DNA from: Citrus sinensis
Taxonomy: Eukaryota > Streptophyta > Magnoliopsida > Sapindales > Rutaceae
Length of the DNA stretch: 64,000 nt
Reading direction: 5' to 3'
Assembly: GCF_022201045.2 (NCBI RefSeq)
Contig: NC_068558.1
Span: 49,951,501 to 50,015,500 of the forward strand
The notes under the pieces are model-generated. The model was given only the letters and a program-made list of their open reading frames with translations. It was not told the origin of the DNA and made no database searches. Positions 23,857 to 37,559 of the stretch are shown in pieces (positions within the stretch are counted from its first letter, which is position 1; every line of letters starts with the position of its first letter). A program made the position numbers and the translations under genes.

Positions 23857-23993
23857 CCTCGATCTTTATTAGAGTAATAGAGACTACCCTCGGCAATCTC
23901 ATTCTTGTCTGACTCGCCAAAAGCTAAGATCAAGGCAAAAACGAATATTACAATTGAAAACAGAAACTCGATCAGCATTTAACGAATTAGCTT

Positions 23994-26900
23994 ATGGTGT
24001 CCGTGAACCCGAACCCGGCTCAAGGCTTTTTCTTCTTCGATCCCATGAATATGGGGCATCCCGGTCCGAATTCTCTCCCGCCAACTGGTAGTTACAACGC
24101 CGCGACGACGACGAATGATTCTACTACTGCCTCAGCTTCGACTAAAAGTACAGGTGCAATAAATACTATGTCGTTTGCGGAGGATCCGAGTAAGAAGATT
24201 CGGAAGCCGTACACAATTACTAAATCTAGAGAGAGCTGGACGGAACAAGAGCACGACAAGTTTCTAGAAGCTCTTCAATTGTAAGTGTGTTTACTTATTC
24301 ATTTTTATTTTCCTTTTTTTTACTGTATTTTCTGAATTAAGTTATCAGTTGTCTTATGCTTGTTTGGTTGCTGAGAAAAAGTAAGGGAGGAAAATTTAAA
24401 TTGTGAAGTTGGATTATCACTTTTTTTTTAATTTTTACCTGCAATTTCTAATCTACTCATATGGAGAATTAGCATTTTAATTTGAGATTTTCATTTATCC
24501 TATTACAGTGTATGATTATATTAAGTTAAGTAACTAAATGTTTCATTAGAATTCGACGTACGCAGTTCCCTTAAGTGGACTTTGAACAACTATTGTTAGT
24601 GGCTTAGTATTCAGTCTATAGCACTTTGCTTAGGTATTGTCGCTTTAGATTGTGCTTTCTTTTAGTTATTTTTCTACTTAATAGTTTCAGTTGTCGGTAA
24701 TTCCATTTGTTGATAACTATGAGGCAATGAGAAAATAAAACATTGAATTTCCTGCTTACGTACTGTGTTCATTTTTAGTGGACACCTACTTCCTTTTTTC
24801 AAGCCTAACAGGTTTAGGTTCTTAAGACAAATGATTTCTTGGCTTCAGCTATATTTTTGAACTAAAGGGTTTGTCTTTGAACCTTGACTTGTTTTCTATT
24901 TTAAAAGAACCTTCTGGCTGCATGCATGATATGTAGGACCAAGTCATTTGGATGCTTAACATGGAAACCCAACCCCAACGATACATTTATCTGTAAAGAA
25001 TAGTTCAGTGGTTGCAGTTTCAAACAAGTAATTTATATTTTGTTAGTTGCCATTGATGTCATGATGATGTTATCTCACTCATCCTATCTGTGCAAACATG
25101 TTGACTTAAATTTTCTTCTTGATTTTCTTGTATCTTCTTAATTCTAGATTTGATCGTGACTGGAAGAAGATTGAAGCATTTATTGGATCCAAGACTGTCA
25201 TTCAGGTAGTTTCAAACTAAGTCAAGTCTAATCAAGCAAATGCATGTAAAATACCTACCGTGGGATTAATTTGCACTTTGGCTGCTTTAATACTTGTGTT
25301 GACCCTATTATGTTTGATTTCTTTTTTCCCATTTATTTACTTTGTCTAGGTATAGAACTCATCTTCGTCAATCTATTTGTTTATTAAAAGCTAAGCAATC
25401 TTATTGGCAGATACGAAGTCATGCACAAAAGTACTTTCTAAAGGTTCAGAAGAATGGGACAAGTGAACATGTACCTCCCCCTCGACCAAAGAGAAAAGCA
25501 GCTCATCCATACCCACAAAAAGCACCTAAAACTGGTCAGTACGGTTTACCACTCATTGTTTTCTTTAATCTTTTTCTTTTCATAAGCTTATGCAACAACT
25601 CCTATATTTTGGATGGTTTTTTATCGTGGTACTACCTTTGCTTTTGCGTGTATCTCCAGTTCATGGTGTATCACAATTTGGTGGGCAAGTTCAATCATCA
25701 GCAGCTCTGCTTGAACCAGGATATATTTACAGGCCAGACTCTTCATCTGTGCTTGGAAATCCGGTTCCTGTTGCGGCCTTGTCGCCCTGGAGTTATGACT
25801 CGGTGCCACCAGTGAATGTGTCGCAAGTGACTAAAGGTATCGTTTGTTCCTGCTGCATCTTTACCACTTCAAGATATTTTGTAACATGGTATGTGAAAAA
25901 TATGAATGTTGCTATAATATTACAATATCTGGTCTTATCAGATGATGTGGGATTGCCTGGATCAAGCAACGCTCAGAATTTCTGCTACAGTAGTAGTAAT
26001 GACAGCACTCTAAGAACTTGGCCAGTTGGTGAAACAATTGATCGAGGGGATCACGGAAAACCCCGAAGAGGTAGTATCCTTGTTCTAATTTGAGCTATAT
26101 GAGCACTGAGGTGCAGGCACTAGTAGACTATGAATGTCTGAGTTAACAGCTTAATAAATTACAGATAGTTCTCCTATGCTGCAATTTCATCTTACACTAT
26201 CATTAAGAAAAAACTCTTTGCTACCTGCTCATGTATGACATCTCTGACACTTATTTGTACACTATTAGCATGTTTAAGAGGGTGCATATGAGCAAAGCTT
26301 TCGGTAAAGCTCTTGATATGAGAATAGCTTTATTGAAAATTTTCCATTGTGTTGGGATATAGGCTGCAAACTTTGAGAAGTGTATAAGCTGTCCTTTTCT
26401 TTTCTTTCCACTCATATTATCATTCTCAATGGAGCTGCATAAAATTCAATGGTATATATTTTTCCTTGCTTGCCTTGCTGCCTATTTATCTTGTAATATG
26501 ATAAGAAATGGCTGATATGTTTGAGTCAATTCTGGTTTCTTTGAATCATGATTGTGCCTTATACCTAGCACATTTTATCACTTGTTCTTAAATTCTTTTG
26601 CTTATGAAACAGTTCTTTGTTTGATGCAGTTATGCCTGATTTTGCTCAAGTTTACAGCTTCCTTGGCAGTGTCTTTGACCCCAATTCAACTGGTCACATT
26701 CAGAGATTGAAGCAGATGGATCCAATAAATTTTGAAACTGTATGTTATTATGATTTTTTAATTCCTCTTAGCATATGTTGTGGACACAGTAATTATGTTT
26801 ATGGAACTGCCTATAGTGCATAATTCCCTTTTCCTCTTCTCTCTTAGTGAGATCCCCATCTTGATTTTGCATTCTCTTCCGAGAAATTTGTGATTTACTT

Positions 26901-27506
26901 TAATAAATTTATATGGCTGTCTTTCAGGTATTGTTGTTGATGAGAAATCTTGCCATCAACTTGACTAGTCCTGAGTTTGAGGACCACGTAAGTACTTGCC
27001 TTTTCTCGGCTCTCTGCAAATCTTGTGTCACTTGATATTGGGTTTGCTGGAGTATAAATGTTTAGTGATGGTGATGGGTCTGCATTAGTCGAAGAACTTT
27101 TAACTTTGATCTGTCTTCACGTTGTGTACATGCATTCAAGCAGACTAGGGTTTTTTCAATTGTCATCCAAGTTTCTTAGCTTCTTTCATGTTGTTTTAAT
27201 TTGTTTCCATCTTGTTTCTTCTTTCAATAATTCATCTTTCTCTCTTGTTTTTCTTTTGCTTATGTTTCTTCTTTTGATTGATAGACACCCTTGAAACTAC
27301 TGTGTATTCCCTGTAGTAGGGTTACAAATGTCACCGCATTAAAAAACATAGCAACAAAGTTGTATCATGTCATCCATTTACTTATTAAATGTTTTATAAT
27401 GTGGATGCAGAAAAGGTTGCTTTCGCTTTATGATGTAGAATCTGAGAGGAATAAATTTGGTAGTCTGCACGCTGGTAACTCAGAAAGTGCCATTCCATCA
27501 GCGTAA
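23994..27506 (+). CDS. REVEILLE-type single-MYB transcription factor (RVE3/RVE5/RVE6 class)
   Basis: Eight exons: 23994-24280, 25148-25205, 25411-25534, 25660-25836, 25942-26070, 26630-26739, 26928-26987 and 27411-27506, giving 346 residues. The single MYB repeat (about 78-131) runs from [19 protein letters not shown] through [18 protein letters not shown] to [23 protein letters not shown] is the signature of CCA1/LHY/RVE factors. After a proline-rich [14 protein letters not shown] comes a variable region. The C-terminal block ([20 protein letters not shown] to RLLSLYDV) is the LCL domain of the RVE8 subgroup, which recruits LNK coactivators. Such proteins bind evening elements and act in the circadian clock or in growth. 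Context (At1g01520 RVE3, At4g01280 RVE5) favours the RVE3/5 orthologue, but sequence alone does not separate it from RVE6. Confidence 0.93.
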
Positions 27507-28675
27507 AAGGTGAAATAATATAGGAAGATATTTCTTATTGTATGCATAATTATATTTTGTTCGGTGAATCATCCTGGGCTGCTGCTGACCATGAATTTTG
27601 AATATCAGGGAAAATTTCGGTTTCACATTCCGTTGCCAGCAAGTACAGTACTGGAGTGATATATATATATATGTAAATAAGTTTGTGTTGACATAGACAT
27701 GTGATTGTGATCTGCATGGTTAGTACATCTAGCACATAGGCTGTTGGTCACTGAACAAGGTTTTTTCTTCTTCCTTCTTCTTGGCCTATATGTGTATATG
27801 ATATAGAAAGATTTCTTGTTTATGTGAAAATGTCTTACGATTTTTGTTCAGAGGCTTTCTTGTATAGAGATTTGAGTGACCTTAAAAGAGTTTTTCATTA
27901 TTATATATTGTAGGAAGGTTTATAGTTGGGATTTGTGAATGTAATTTCTGGATCTGTGTGTGTGAGAGAGGTTGGATTTAACTAGAGTGGCTCTTATGCA
28001 AGAGAGCCACATACTCCATTTTCTTGTTCCTTTTTTTTTTTTTTAACTTGCTCTGTTCAGGTGCTTAAACATTTCACTCTGGCTGGCAATGATACGTGTT
28101 TGGTGAGCCAACCGTCTACAGATAACCCAAACTCAGTTGAACGATTGGCCGCCCTTTTCAGAAATCATGCACGTTTAGTTGTGTTGGAGTGCGCGAGATT
28201 GGTGAACAAAATTAAATTGGATATGATTAGATTACATTTAGTTGTATTTGATATTGTGTAGTCCAAGGTGGGATATATGATTATTTAAATGATTTTTTCT
28301 TTAAAAAATAATGTTTTTAATGAGTAATTTCAGTTAGCGCAAATGAAAACTAATTAAACATAAAAAATAAAAACCGTCTTAAAAGAGTACGGTGTATTTG
28401 ATGAATCCATAAAATTACTTGTTTCACATTTATTTCACATTTCAACCAATGATCGTGTTCTAAAAATTAAAATTTTTCTTTATAAATCCTTAAAATCCTA
28501 CGTGTAGTTCCTATTTTAATTTCTCCTTTTTATTATTATCATTATTATTATTTTTATCTCTTCTAAGTCTCAAATCTTATCACTGTGCCATTTGAATACT
28601 GATAATCGATCGGAACAAAGAAATAACGCCAAGTTGATATTACAACAAATAAAAAAATGCCACTATGCCATGTGG
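27507..28675 (+). other. 3' region of the REVEILLE-type gene and spacer
   Basis: T-rich sequence consistent with a 3' UTR up to about 27950. A small hairpin (GTGGCTCT, eight-base loop, AGAGCCAC; 27987-28010) follows. A 66-codon frame near 28061 has no splice link to the gene or recognisable domain. No gene beyond it until the retroelement relic. Confidence 0.4.
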
Positions 28676-30229
28676 ATATCATCCTGGCTAAATGGGCGAG
28701 GCTGAGTTTTGCAAACAGCAGAGGGTTCTAGGCTTAAGAGATCTGATCAGCTTTAACCAAGCGTTAGTGGTCAAGCAAGGATGGAGGCTGCTTCAGCTCA
28801 CAAACTCCTTAGTAGCTAAAGTCTTGCAGGGAAGATACTACAAGCAAATCTGACTTTTAAAATGCTAAGGTTGGTTGTAACCCATCTTTTATAGGGAGGA
28901 CCATATTATGTGGTAGACAGGTCTTACAAAAAGGCATTAGATGGAAGATTGGAAAATAGAGAAAAAGTGCAAATATACAAGGACAAATGGATTCCTAAAC
29001 CGATCGCGATGACCTTTAAACCAATCTTATCACCATTATTACACAGGGATGCTTCAGTTGCTGAGATGATTGACTTTGAGAATCAGTGGAATGAAAACCT
29101 AATCCGACAACATTTTTTGAAAGAAGACGCAGAGCGATTCTTAAAATCCTTTTGCTTAGAAGGTCAAAGGATGATGAAGTGCTCTGGCATTTTGGCAAGG
29201 AAGGATATTATTCTGTTAAAAGCGGTTATCAAATTGATCTACAGTTAAAATATTCCAGCACTCCAAGTTCTTCAGGTAATGGATCTAAATACTGGAATGA
29301 CTTGTGGAATCTTAATTTACCTGAGAAAATCAAATTTTTCTTGCGGAGGGCGGCTAGAAACTTGCTCCCAACTGCAGAAAACCTCTAGAAAAAAAATATT
29401 ATGCCAACTCCAATCCGTCAGAGCTGCAGGCAAGGTGTGGACACTATTTCTCATGCATCTTACAATGCAAAGGCTCAAAAGATATGGAGGCATGCCCCTT
29501 TTATAGTAGAGCCTTCTGATACCACAAATCAGGACCTGTTGTCTGTTATGCAGGAATTGTCCAAGAAGTTCACAAAGAATGAAATGGAGCTATTGGTAGC
29601 GTATTGGCGGGCTGCTTGGAATGCACGGAGCAACAGGATTTTTGAAGCGAAAATGGTGAATCCCCTGATATCTGTAGTTGTGGAAGCTTTCAAAAGGGTT
29701 AAAAAGTCAGGAAAACACCCCTAAACAAGAAGCCTGTGGAACTAAAAAGCAATGGGAACCTCCACCGAATGGAATGTACAAGATTAATGTTGATGCAGCC
29801 ATAGAAGATGAAGCACAGCTAACTGGATTGGGGACTGTTGTGAGAGATTCTAATAGCAAATAATGGCGGCCAGCGTCAAAACTGTACCATTTTGTGGGGA
29901 AAGTAGATTTTCAGAAGCTGAAGCTGTGGAATGGGGATTAAAGGCTGCTAAAGAAGCAAAGATGTCCACTGCGATTGTAGAAACAGATTATCAAGAATAG
30001 CCAACCTAGTCAACAACAAACAAGGCAGCAAAACAGAAATCGTTTGGGTAGTTTCAGAAATACAAAGCATGTGTTAGGATTTTGAATTTGTAATTTTTTT
30101 TTACGCTCCTATAACGTGCAATTTAGACGCTCATTACTTGGCTAAGTTAACCATAGGATTCAAAGAATCAGCCATATAGATTAATGAAATTCCACCTGCC
30201 ATTATGGATGTATTCCCAAAGTTGAAGTA
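28676..30229 (+). mobile_element. Degenerate, 5'-truncated LINE with zf-RVT and RNase H regions
   Basis: Conceptual reading, with several frameshifts and stops, gives pieces in the right order for a plant L1-type LINE. First is the end of the reverse-transcriptase ORF (GLRDLISFNQALVVKQGWRL, then LVAKVLQGRYYKQ; about 28728-28851). Then come GNREKVQIYKDKWIPKP-like and EVLWHFGKEGYYSVKSGYQI blocks typical of the zf-RVT region. Last is an RNase H-like tail (KINVDAA, GLGTVVRDSNSK, SEAEAVEWGLKAAKEA). A stop-bearing stretch similar to the family C-terminus ends near 30229. The 5' part, including the RT active site and endonuclease, is absent. No poly-A tail or target-site duplication was seen, so the limits are approximate. 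Confidence 0.85.
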
Positions 30230-30703
30230 ATGAAAGTGTTACTTTCCTTTCTCCCAACCACCCAAAAAAAAAAAAACAAAAGGGTGCGGCGAGCAGCAAA
30301 AACACACATTGGTTAAATAAATTACGTCCATTTCCTGTCTACCTCTTCCCTGCTTCCCCAAAAGGCTTAAGAGGAGGAAGATCCATTTTCGGCCTTTGGA
30401 ACATGCAAAAAGTGAGAGATGGACGGTGAAGAAGCAAATTTTTAAGGGCATCGTCGCACTGGCCATCGCACCTAAAAATTTGATCATCTGATAACTCAAT
30501 AAATAGGATTCCTAGCTGCAGGTTCCGAAACATCAAGGAAAAGAGAAAGCCCGTACAATGGTAAATATGAAGTAAAAATTCATTGATTACAGCAACTTCG
30601 GCAAATGCTCTTGAACGAAGCATATTGAACCCACCCTCCACTCCTAAGAGTCGAAGAAATGAGCAATTGATGATGAACAATATACACATGCAATTGAAAT
30701 CCA

Positions 30704-33700
30704 CTATCTATACCCGAAACCCGTGTCTAGCTCATGGTTGTACATTTCCTGGTTGTGGCCAGCAGTTGCAAAAGGGTGAATCTGCTTTGGGTTTGATCTG
30801 AGTTCCATCTCAATGAGCCTTTGAAGTGTCTCCGGATTATTGGTTCGGCCCTCAACTCCAGGAACTGAAGGTCCAACGATGAAAAGAAAGAAAAAAATTA
30901 TAAGAAATTAAATAACACAAAAAAGGGAAACAAAATCTATTATATATCCTAATCAGTCGAAGTTCAGATCCTAGACAGAAGTTTTCACCAAATACAGACA
31001 GATGCATCAGTAATGAAGCATGAATGGAGATGATGCAACTGATAACCTTTACAGTCACAATGTTGCATAGCCCCTTGAAAAGGGAATGCAAAAAACAGCT
31101 CAGTGGTAAAAGAAAGGAATCGTACAATCCCTTGCAAATTCAGAAGATGTAGGATCCAAAGGCATCAACTATTTCCAAAAGAACTGAACGCCTGAATCAC
31201 AGGCATCGACCTAAAATTTTTATCCGCAGTGACCCTAAGCTCACAGATTTGCAGCAAGATGTACACATATTCTTCTACAAGTTCCTTAAGCCATTAAGAC
31301 ATGCATTTTAACTGTTATAAAGTCAACAAACTTGAAAACTAAGAGCACTAAATGGGAGAACATTCAGACAGCAAGAAAGTGGTGAGTGCTTTACCTGGTG
31401 GCGGCATTCGTGGCATTCCAATGCCCATAAAATTGGGCTGCCGATGTCCAAACGGGAAACCTTGCATTGGGTTCATATCTTGTACAACACCGGCCATTTG
31501 ATTGTTTGAATGAGGACCACTGGGAAATCCACGTAGTAGGTGAGCTGGAGGAAAACCTCCTGGCATCTGCATTTGCTGTAACATAGGATGTTGATGAGTG
31601 GGAGCATCAAATCCAGTTAGTCCAGTGCTGGGATGAAGGAAAGGGGGGCGATGCATATTCGCAGGAAACTGATGAGCTGGTAAAAGGTCATGATGTAAGA
31701 TACTCTCCGGGGCAACGAACTTCATCTGAGAATTCATGTTAGCGGAATGTGGATCTAATGGATTCAACATGGGTCCCACATGATTCAACTGAGGGTGAAA
31801 CTGTGGAGAAGATGGTTGACCATGAACATTATGAAATGAAATATCATGCTCCCTCACATCATAGGGCCCATGAAGAAAAGATGAACCGTCTTGACCTCCA
31901 GCAGTATGTCTTTCATCCACAAAGTTAGAATTTAGGGCTGCTAGTTTTTCACTAATGTCAAGAGGTGCAGCAGAGGACAACAATTCGGCTTTAGATGAAC
32001 TCCTAAGGTGTTTCATAGGATCACCACGTGTATCCAAGCTATCCTCTTCACGAAATTGGCTATTGATAGACCTTTGAAAGCCACTGAGTTTAGACTCTAC
32101 TTCACTCCGAAGCTCTGATGCATCTACTGCAGTTCGATGATCATCAAAGCCTGATAAGTGCTCTTTCATCCTATCTGATTTGATTTGATCTATTTGATTA
32201 GATGCCAGAGAACTGCTTTCATAACTGCTCCTACCGGATCCTATCTCCAGTTTAGAAGGAAGGAGACCATCATGGAATTCCAAAGCATCAATTTTTCCAG
32301 ATCCAACTAAGCCCTTTTGGGCAGATGGTGGTGCTCCTATAGATTGCAGTTCCTTCATAAAAGCCGTCCCAAAAAGCGCTTCAAGAGTCAGACTCTTCCC
32401 TGAATTAGTAGCATTATCAGCATTTGCCCCTTTTGAATCATTAACTCCAGTCCGGATACTTGTTACATCCGCATCATGCAGTTTATCCGAAGACATGATG
32501 TCTACACCAGGGGAAGCTTCTGTGTCTTTAAGGCCCGTTCCCTTCTGCAACAATGATAGGAGGTGTTGGGATGCATGCTCATCTGCATTTTCCTTTGTCT
32601 GTTCAGTAATCACATCTGAAACTCTCCAGCCTTGCACAGCTGGCAGCAAAGCTTCATCACTTCCACTAATTTCAGATAGAATTGACTGTTCAAGGTCTTC
32701 ACATGTGAGAACAGCTGGAACTGCTGGTGGTTTATTGATATTAATATCAGTCAATTGCTCAGAGGTCTCAATTGTAACAGGAGCAACATATGATGCTGGA
32801 CGCCTGTCCACAAGTTCTGAGCTTTGGGATGGATAAGCGGACGAGTTTTGTCCAACAGATTTCACATCAAAAGGCTGAATTCCACCTTTTTCACCACCCA
32901 CAATTAGTGAGAGCAAGTCATTTGGCCTGCCAGATGAGATATCCTCAACTGGCTTCTTTTCTGCAAAAAATAAAAAAGAAAAATGAGGAAAAATGTTGAA
33001 GTCAGCCAATATCAAGAGGTTTGAACTGCAAACATGGTTCTAGAATACCTTCTTCAAGAAACCAAGAAGCAAACTTTGAAGTCTGGAAGGCATGGGGACT
33101 CCACGTATCATCTGCTTTAACCTCATGTGGCTATACTCACAAAAGACATTGGAGGATTCAGATAATTTCATGCTAAGAGTTTTTGTTAATCGCAAGCCAG
33201 ATGTGGCAAATTCAACTAGACAAACTCAATTATTGGGAATATTTATATCAACTGAAGATAGCCATAACTTAAAATAAAATGAAGTAGGCATATACCTATG
33301 ACATGCATGATCAAACATATTTAAATCAAACAATTGGACGTAGACAGTGACAAGCTCACCCACCTGTGCTGAACTTTTATCCATAGAGAATGTTTTTAAA
33401 TTGAAGTGAGCAGATGAAGGTAATTCATTATTGACAAAAAAGGGGGACAAAAAGGAAAAAGCAAGCACACTTTGTTGATTAGCAGAATTAAATTGTGATA
33501 TTATGTGATGTATTCAAAGGGTTGAAGGGGAACAGTGATAACATTTAATTAGGCACATGCAACCATGTAGGGAAGATGTGATGCCAAAATAACATTAGAA
33601 TATCTATTAAATACTTCAGAAAAATTCAACAATAAGTAGAAGTATACAGAGAGCCGGATAAAATGCTACTGATAACAAGATTCTTACCTCAACAACACTA

Positions 33701-36700
33701 GTGGAGACACCACTATTGACTGTTGAAACACTGCCGAAAAGCTTATCTAGAATTGAAGACGGCTGCTCCTTATTGGATTCTCCCACAATTTTAGTGTCTG
33801 CAGGCTTCTCAGCATCAAGTTCTATACCTTCACTTTCCTCTGAAGCTATGAAGGATTTCAAAAGATTAGATTTCTTCTTGTACAATTGACTATCATGGCC
33901 TATTGTCTTATTAGAAACTTCTGCATCAGAAGATAAATTTTGCACTTTATCATGTTTGTTATTAGCTGAAACATGAATATTCATACTTTCCAGCTTCGAA
34001 CTTAAACCAATTTGCTCAGCAGACTCTTTCTCCTGTCCATCAAACATTCCATTCAAATGACAGCTGCCTTTAGCGTGCAAGATGCCACCTTCAAGTTCAG
34101 AATTTCCAACCTACAGAAGCAAAATACAAATGTAGTCAATAAAATATAGAAAAAAAATTAAGACCACATAGGTGTCAACCAACAACAAATTCCAAATCAG
34201 TCTTTGTGCTTCCATTTCCATAACAATCACTTTTGCTAATGCCACTAGAGCAGTATAGATTACCCCACAGCATGGCCAGAACTAACCATTCTAAAAACTA
34301 TGCAGATTGCATATCATATCTATTTATCAGCTGCCCAAACAAAAAAGTCTAACCAAGAAAACTACATTCATGAAATCAGATAAAAAATACAAGAATATTA
34401 CCTCCGATGAATGGGAATGACATATGATTTTGGTTCCATGATTCCGTTCCAAAGTTGCATTAGCAAAACCTGGAGGCACAAGTGGCCTTGATGCAGGAGC
34501 TTGCGCTGCAAGAACAGATTTATCAGAATCCTTATTCGTAGCAGGCAGCAGCACAGCTTCATCAAATTGTTTGCTTTTACTTGAAATCCCCTCATCATCT
34601 TTGGAATCAACCAGCAACGTAGAGATATCAAATTCATCCTTCTGCTTGTCTGCATTTAACTTCTGCTTTTCTTGAAATGCCTTCTGTTGTTCCTTTCTCA
34701 TCAACTCAAAAGAAGCTGAGAGGAAAGTTATAAAAATGTTTACCTTTTGATTGTAAACTTCCAATACTAGTGAAATCAAAGAAAAAAAACTGTCTACCAG
34801 GATATACAAAGAGCCTTTTACCTCTTCTCTTCCTTTCCTCTTCTGCTCTATCTTCACTTGTACACTCAGAAGAACCAAATGTTTCATCATTGTATGAGTC
34901 ACTGCCATCCCTACGTGAGTGAGGTACAGCCTGATAAACATAGTAGAAGAAAAAAAGAGCAAAAAAAAAAAAAGATTATTCAGCACCAACTCCATAATTT
35001 TCATCATATTCAGATGAGAAAGCCATATCAAGCATGTTAGAAGAATATCCACCACCAAATCCAACATTATAGGTAAGATGCTACTGGCATATATTCATCA
35101 ACAGAAACAACAAATTATAATCTTAACCTTATAAGGACGTGGCGGATGATAAGGCTCATTGCTCCTATTTAGCTGGTAGTGATCACTAACGCGAAATTTT
35201 GGAGCTGATGCACCTGCTGCATACCCAGATGGTCTTGCGAAGGAACCACTCCCAAGAAGTCCATCATGTTCAGGAACTTGCCAAGACTTCCTAGATTGAT
35301 TGCCATAACGCCTCCCAGAATCTGCATAATAAATATTGACAATTTAGCAGATCAGAACATACAGCCTTTAAAACTGAGGATTGAAGGCCAAAACCCAGCA
35401 AAATCCTGGTGCAATCAAACAGCAGAAACTTGCAGCCAATGACAAAACAGTATATGTAATATCATGAAGGCACAGCATCACTTGAAAATCCATGGAACAG
35501 CAAACAACTAGATCACTTCTCAGTTGGAACGAATAATCTGGAGTGCTTCCAATACACATGGAAGTTCCACGCAGATGACACTTTAAAGTGATAAATCCAA
35601 CAAAAGAAATATCCAAAAGTCTATAGAGTGACAAAAAAGCACTCACTGTTTTTGTCCCTTTCATCTATGAAGATATGAGAATGCGACAACTATGAGAGGT
35701 GCACTGCATTAATTATGGCTACCACAATTCATTCAATCATAAACAGAAAACATGACAGAAGTGAATAGTGCATGTGCATCCAAGTGATCCATCATGTAAG
35801 TACTGAACCAAATTCTTCATTCCTGAATGTAAGAAGAGGATGTGGAAGTTCTATTGGAAATTGGTTACCAATATCTAATTTCCTTCTCACCCAAGGGAAT
35901 ACATGAATCATTAAATAAATTTAACCTTGTAGAAAAGGTATATGACTTTTACCACAGAAATTTCCAGGATTGGCGAACAAAATAGAGTTTAAAGGTGACC
36001 TAACCCACTCACAAGGACCAATATATAATACTTAGCAGTTCTCTATCCGTATAAACAATGTCAAATTCTGTAAACCTTATTTAAGATTAGAGGCCTCAAA
36101 CACCACCAGAATAGGCTGAATAGTCCTGGTGGAAATGCATATCATAAATAAGCACCATGCATTCATTGCTGAAGGAGAAAAAGAAATAGTTTACAAGAAA
36201 CCTTACTAAGGGAGAATGATATACAAATCAATTCACATGAAGAGAGAAATGTTTATACTTCAAGATATCTATTGGAGTATAAATTTGTATTAAACCTTAC
36301 CTGCATCCCAGTCAGATTGCGAGTCACCATCCTTATCACTCCGTCCTGAAGACCTACTATCCCACCTTCCATGGATTCCTCGAGAATAGTTACCTAACTC
36401 CCCTCTTGTAGGCGGTGATGAACCATACTCATTTCGCCTATAACCATGCAATGACAAACTACCAGAAATTTTTGGTCGATCTTGTGAGACGTCCTCAAAT
36501 TCACTAAACATTGAGAAACATCATATATTAGAATATAAGCTCACCAAAATCAGTACCAAATTAAGACAAAGTAATTCCAGATATAGTAGGCATCTTACCT
36601 CAGAATAGATTGGTCAAATGACTCAAATCCACTGGGTAACTTTTTGCAAGCATCTAATTCTTTCAAAGATAGTAAAAAATCTCTTGTATATGAAAACTTT

Positions 36701-36878
36701 AACTTCCTGAATCATAAACACATAGTTATTATCACCAACCAAATATCTAAAAGAAGATAGGCACGCAAATAAACAACAAAAATAATAATAATAATAATAA
36801 TTGAAATTACTTTTTAGAATCACAGTTTGACTCAGCATGCTGATCCAGAGTATGCCGGTCTTCCGTCTCTAAGCTCAT
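30704..36878 (-). CDS. CBE1: eIF4E-binding protein of the CBE1 type (4E-T-like)
   Basis: Ten coding exons on the minus strand: 36878-36811, 36706-36599, 36503-36301, 35321-35128, 34930-34822, 34715-34402, 34110-33688, 33130-33049, 32960-31395 and 30864-30704, giving 1075 residues. Residues 29-35 are YTRDFLL, the Y-x4-L-hydrophobic motif that docks on eIF4E. Further conserved blocks are DRPKISGSLSLHGYRRNE, SKFASWFLEEEKKPVED with RPNDLLSLIVGGEKGG, and a Pro/His/Met-rich C-terminal region. The counterpart At4g01290 (CBE1) associates with the 5'-cap complex. Its old label of chorismate synthase is a misannotation, and nothing here resembles that enzyme. The protein is mostly low-complexity. A 5'-UTR intron precedes the start codon. 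Orientation is opposite to both neighbours. Confidence 0.92.
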
Positions 36879-36879
36879 T

Positions 36880-37439
36880 CTGTTAAGCTATACAGAAAAA
36901 GGACAGCGCAAGGACAACCTGAGACCACGTTTCCTCAACTAGCGATTATAACAGACCTAAGTAAGCAATGAAATTTAGCAACTCCTCGTTTCTCCCGTCT
37001 TAAACGCCTATGTCTTCAAAGAAAACCCCTTTAATTTGCACAGAAGAAATCAGATAATTTGCCGTAACTAACATACTAATTATCGCTAAACAATCGTCCA
37101 ATAGCACGTGTCCATTCACCGCTCAAATCCGCAGCTAGTATCAATCAAGAAAAAAGTGAAAGTCTAAAATACCAGCTGATTAAAATCTGTTACAAGCTCC
37201 TGCCAAAATTGCTCCTAAACGAATATATACAGAGAATCAAATGCATTGATTCTTGCTTCTTTTGGTTTGAATCAGAAATCGAATCTCGATTCCTATTCCA
37301 TCGAAAAAGATTGAAGATATCCAATGGTTGAATTCAATCTAAAAATAAGCTCTGACGACATCGGATTGGGAAAAAATCCTAGGGTTTTGTACTCATGTAG
37401 GAACTCCGAGAAACTAGGGTTTTGTAATTGAGGAGCTAC
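36880..37439 (-). other. 5'-UTR intron of the CBE1-type gene
   Basis: On the minus strand a donor follows TATCCAG (GT at 37439-37438) and an acceptor, TTAACAG, sits just before AATGAGC. This removes 560 bases between the leader and the start codon at 36878. Several ATGs lie in the intron, so splicing matters for a clean leader. The leader itself probably starts near 37560. Confidence 0.6.
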
Positions 37440-37559
37440 CTGGATACTTCACGAAGATGAAGAAAATTAGGTTTCATTCAGCTCTTTCAAGCGATCGATT
37501 AACGGGAGAAATAGTGTTTGTGTCTCTGTTGGGATTGAGAATTTTCTTGCAGGAAAGAT

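Larger units (their letters stand above)
21689..23993. other. Intergenic DNA upstream of the REVEILLE-type gene
   Basis: AT-rich sequence without a supported gene as far as the regulatory motifs listed separately. Reading frames such as the one at 22824-23042 have no recognisable product. A short stretch near 23545-23600 (CTTAAGCACTAGCCCTTACG) has a local inverted repeat, GCCCTTACGATTAAGGGC. Confidence 0.4.

Noticed and set aside
28061..28261. Extra 3' exon of the REVEILLE-type gene
   Set aside because: The LCL domain and its stop at 27506 are complete. The reading has no family similarity.
28910..29863. Several plus-strand readings as independent genes
   Set aside because: Together they are frameshifted pieces of one LINE polyprotein.
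30704..36878. Chorismate synthase label for the minus-strand gene
   Set aside because: None of the chorismate synthase signatures is present. The eIF4E-binding motif and family blocks identify a CBE1-type protein.
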